DNA from: an uncultured Spirochaetaceae bacterium | Lineage (GTDB): Bacteria > Spirochaetota > Spirochaetia > Treponematales > Treponemataceae | Direction: 5' to 3' | Assembly (NCBI GenBank): GCA_902783155.1 | Contig: CACZPR010000118.1 | Span: 45,061 to 109,060 of the forward strand | DNA length: 64,000 nt | In this document: positions 63,801 to 64,000 of the stretch, piece by piece | Numbering within the stretch: the first letter of the stretch is position 1 | How the letters are laid out: every line of letters begins with the position of its first letter | Notes under the pieces: model-generated | What the model was told of the DNA's origin: nothing | Databases searched by the model: none | What the model saw: the letters and a program-made list of their open reading frames with translations, nothing else | Position numbers and translations under genes: made by a program

Positions 63801-64000
63801 AATTGAATCTAGGATTTTCGTACACATCCTCGGTCAATGGTATCTTGAACTGTAGACTTGAATTGAGATACACAACACTTCCTTTTTTCTCCAGCTTTTC
63901 AACGTATGCCGGAAGATACATCTTACAGTCCACATCAAAAAGCATGTCATCCCATTTGCTTTCAAGAGAACTCAAAGAACTGTCTGAAGAAATTTTTCCC
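60850..64000 (-). CDS. Large tandem-repeat (YRNAT) protein, N-terminus off the window
   Basis: The frame is open to the last base of the window, so the start lies beyond the right edge; at least 1,049 residues are visible. Eight units of about 90-100 residues follow one another, each with a VKxFMexAV start, a YLSDxxYxY stretch, KDSSGxxYTLS, DFLSYAKEVCGTEY and the end signature YLYRNAT. The last unit loses the YRNAT motif. Two further C-terminal units of about 115 residues contain LKCVFAFQNGNLHTNL and VERGSGKKAQT. There is no known catalytic motif. Length and repeats suggest a surface or secreted adhesin-type protein; the signal peptide, if any, is out of view. Confidence 0.8.
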   Translation of the reverse strand, partial: GKISSDSSLSSLESKWDDMLFDVDCKMYLPAYVEKLEKKGSVVYLNSSLQFKIPLTEDVYENPRFNFTDSDGNGLWNTGYTLFLKKIKEFTGKDYQIYDSYSNPYLYRNATAEEVTKYNQVRKDAVKYFMERAVNSAVIEKDGLNSLYKIYLADDAYSYGYDSFYMTDSSGTVYTISEDDFLNYVKEVCGTEYKLNVSYYSNSSYLYRNATEAELAAYNQVRKDVVKYFMEEAVKKGTVEKDNSNLLFKIYLSDSTYSYSNSKFTVKDASGDAYTLSDKDFLSYAKEVFGTEYNLYGNYSGSYIYRNATNEEASAYHQPRKDAVKQFMEEAVKKGTVEKNDSNFVFKTNLSKDVYSYTNSTFTVKNSSGTAYTVSDKDFLSYAKEVCGTEYNLYYKYNGSYLYRNATKEETDTFYKSRKEAIKIFMDNAVKNGTINKDGSNLIFKFYLSDSIFDYHNGIFTVKDSKDKTYTLAKDDFLSSVKESCGIEYDMYWTHFSDCSFLFRNATAEEAAAYHQPKIDALKPFLDDVMKGAKFEKQGSNLLFKIYLPYLSYNYNSGSYSFKDSSGKTYTVDGTYFLSYVKEICGASYELSVNGNTNSYLYRNATDEEISAYQQPRKDAVKQFMDRALNVAVIEKDGSNFLFKIYLADDTYNSSNGLFGIIDSSGNEYILSNKDFLAYAKEVCGTEYKLQGHYYGSYLYRNATKEEIAEYHQVRKDAVKQFMERAVNVGVIEKDGSNLLFKIYLSESTYRNSKFTIKDSSGKAYTLSNDDFLGYAKETSGIDYKLSGSYRDPYLYAKANDMLQLKCVFAFQNGNLHTNLVYKLKDKWEFPVEFAESNDTVTVKSFKVKKSVFEENGLKAKDVVKKIVVSDAYGNETEIGWKDLPNVQAPSTLLITVVRGSGKKAQTYIVKVPVEWDVDEMKSIKDILDFKCILAFQNGTLHTNLACNVDGKWMYVAEFVESKGEVIIKSFRAKKSVLERVGLKTKDVIKKVVLIDDSENEIAVVNDLFEIQAPATLRFTVERGSGKKAQTMIFDVPVEWNEDEVKNLR

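Noticed and set aside
60850..64000. CRISPR-like array
   Set aside because: The regular repeats are about 290 bp, diverged, and keep one open frame throughout; they encode protein repeats.

Overview
The window is 64 kb of a moderate-GC bacterial chromosome that looks like a host-associated or gut treponeme (Spirochaetota). This rests on the general look of the proteins: Lys/Asn-rich, many short lipoboxes, two chemotaxis receptors, a transmembrane class III cyclase, a 7TM-SpoIIE phosphatase, and A-runs at gene junctions. No rRNA, tRNA, CRISPR, prophage or transposase gene was seen. The species cannot be named from the sequence.

Layout. 0-23.9 kb is mostly housekeeping and small accessory genes. 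It holds the 3' part of carA, a run of GNAT/DinB/adenine-methylase genes, a MATE pump and a chemotaxis receptor, a metallophosphoesterase, an acyltransferase, tcdA, mnmA, pncB, a nucleotide cyclase, a lipid-kinase homologue and a chagasin-like lipoprotein. It also has a copper operon (csoR, then copA with copZ fused to its 3' end), a PatB/MalY C-S lyase and a DUF4418/FtsX-type ABC exporter cassette. 44.4-64 kb holds an acyl-ACP thioesterase and a TetR regulator, a SpoIIE-type phosphatase, a putative gluzincin lipoprotein, a nitroreductase, gltB, a second chemotaxis receptor followed by a LuxR regulator, an AAA/PD-(D/E)XK protein and a very repetitive YRNAT-repeat protein running off the right edge.

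The centre (23.9-44.3 kb) is the notable part. Three minus-strand transcription units and two LysR regulators form what looks like one sulfur-related module built around a nitrogenase-like enzyme system. Operon 2 (43245 to 37113) encodes a short NifB-like radical SAM protein, a NifX-like protein, a NifH-like reductase, a cysteine-synthase homologue and a NifD/NifK-like pair. Operon 3 (35944 to 31483) encodes a cystine/amino-acid ABC importer plus a MATE transporter. Operon 1 (31273 to 23906) encodes a second NifX-like protein with a Cys-rich loop, a second NifD/NifK-like pair, a sulfonate/taurine-type ABC importer and a cystathionine gamma-synthase/lyase-family enzyme. There is one NifH and one NifB for two D/K pairs, and no nifE, nifN or nifV, so nitrogen fixation is unlikely. 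The closest characterised analogy is the nitrogenase-like methylthio-alkane reductase, which releases usable sulfur from organosulfur compounds. All three units carry the same inverted repeat, AACCTAT-N7-ATAGGTT (two copies with one or two mismatches), near their promoters. This suggests joint control by the two related LysR proteins.

Other notable structure: a dispersed GC-rich palindromic element occurs once inside operon 2 and once, in inverted orientation, in frame inside gltB. gltB also has a strong promoter followed at once by an intrinsic terminator in its leader, and a roughly 160-nt interrupted palindrome just after its stop. copA ends in an in-frame copper-chaperone domain with its own Shine-Dalgarno and ATG. 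Three genes have a -10 box so close to the ATG that their mRNAs should be leaderless. All assignments come from reading the sequence by eye; no database search or alignment program was run.
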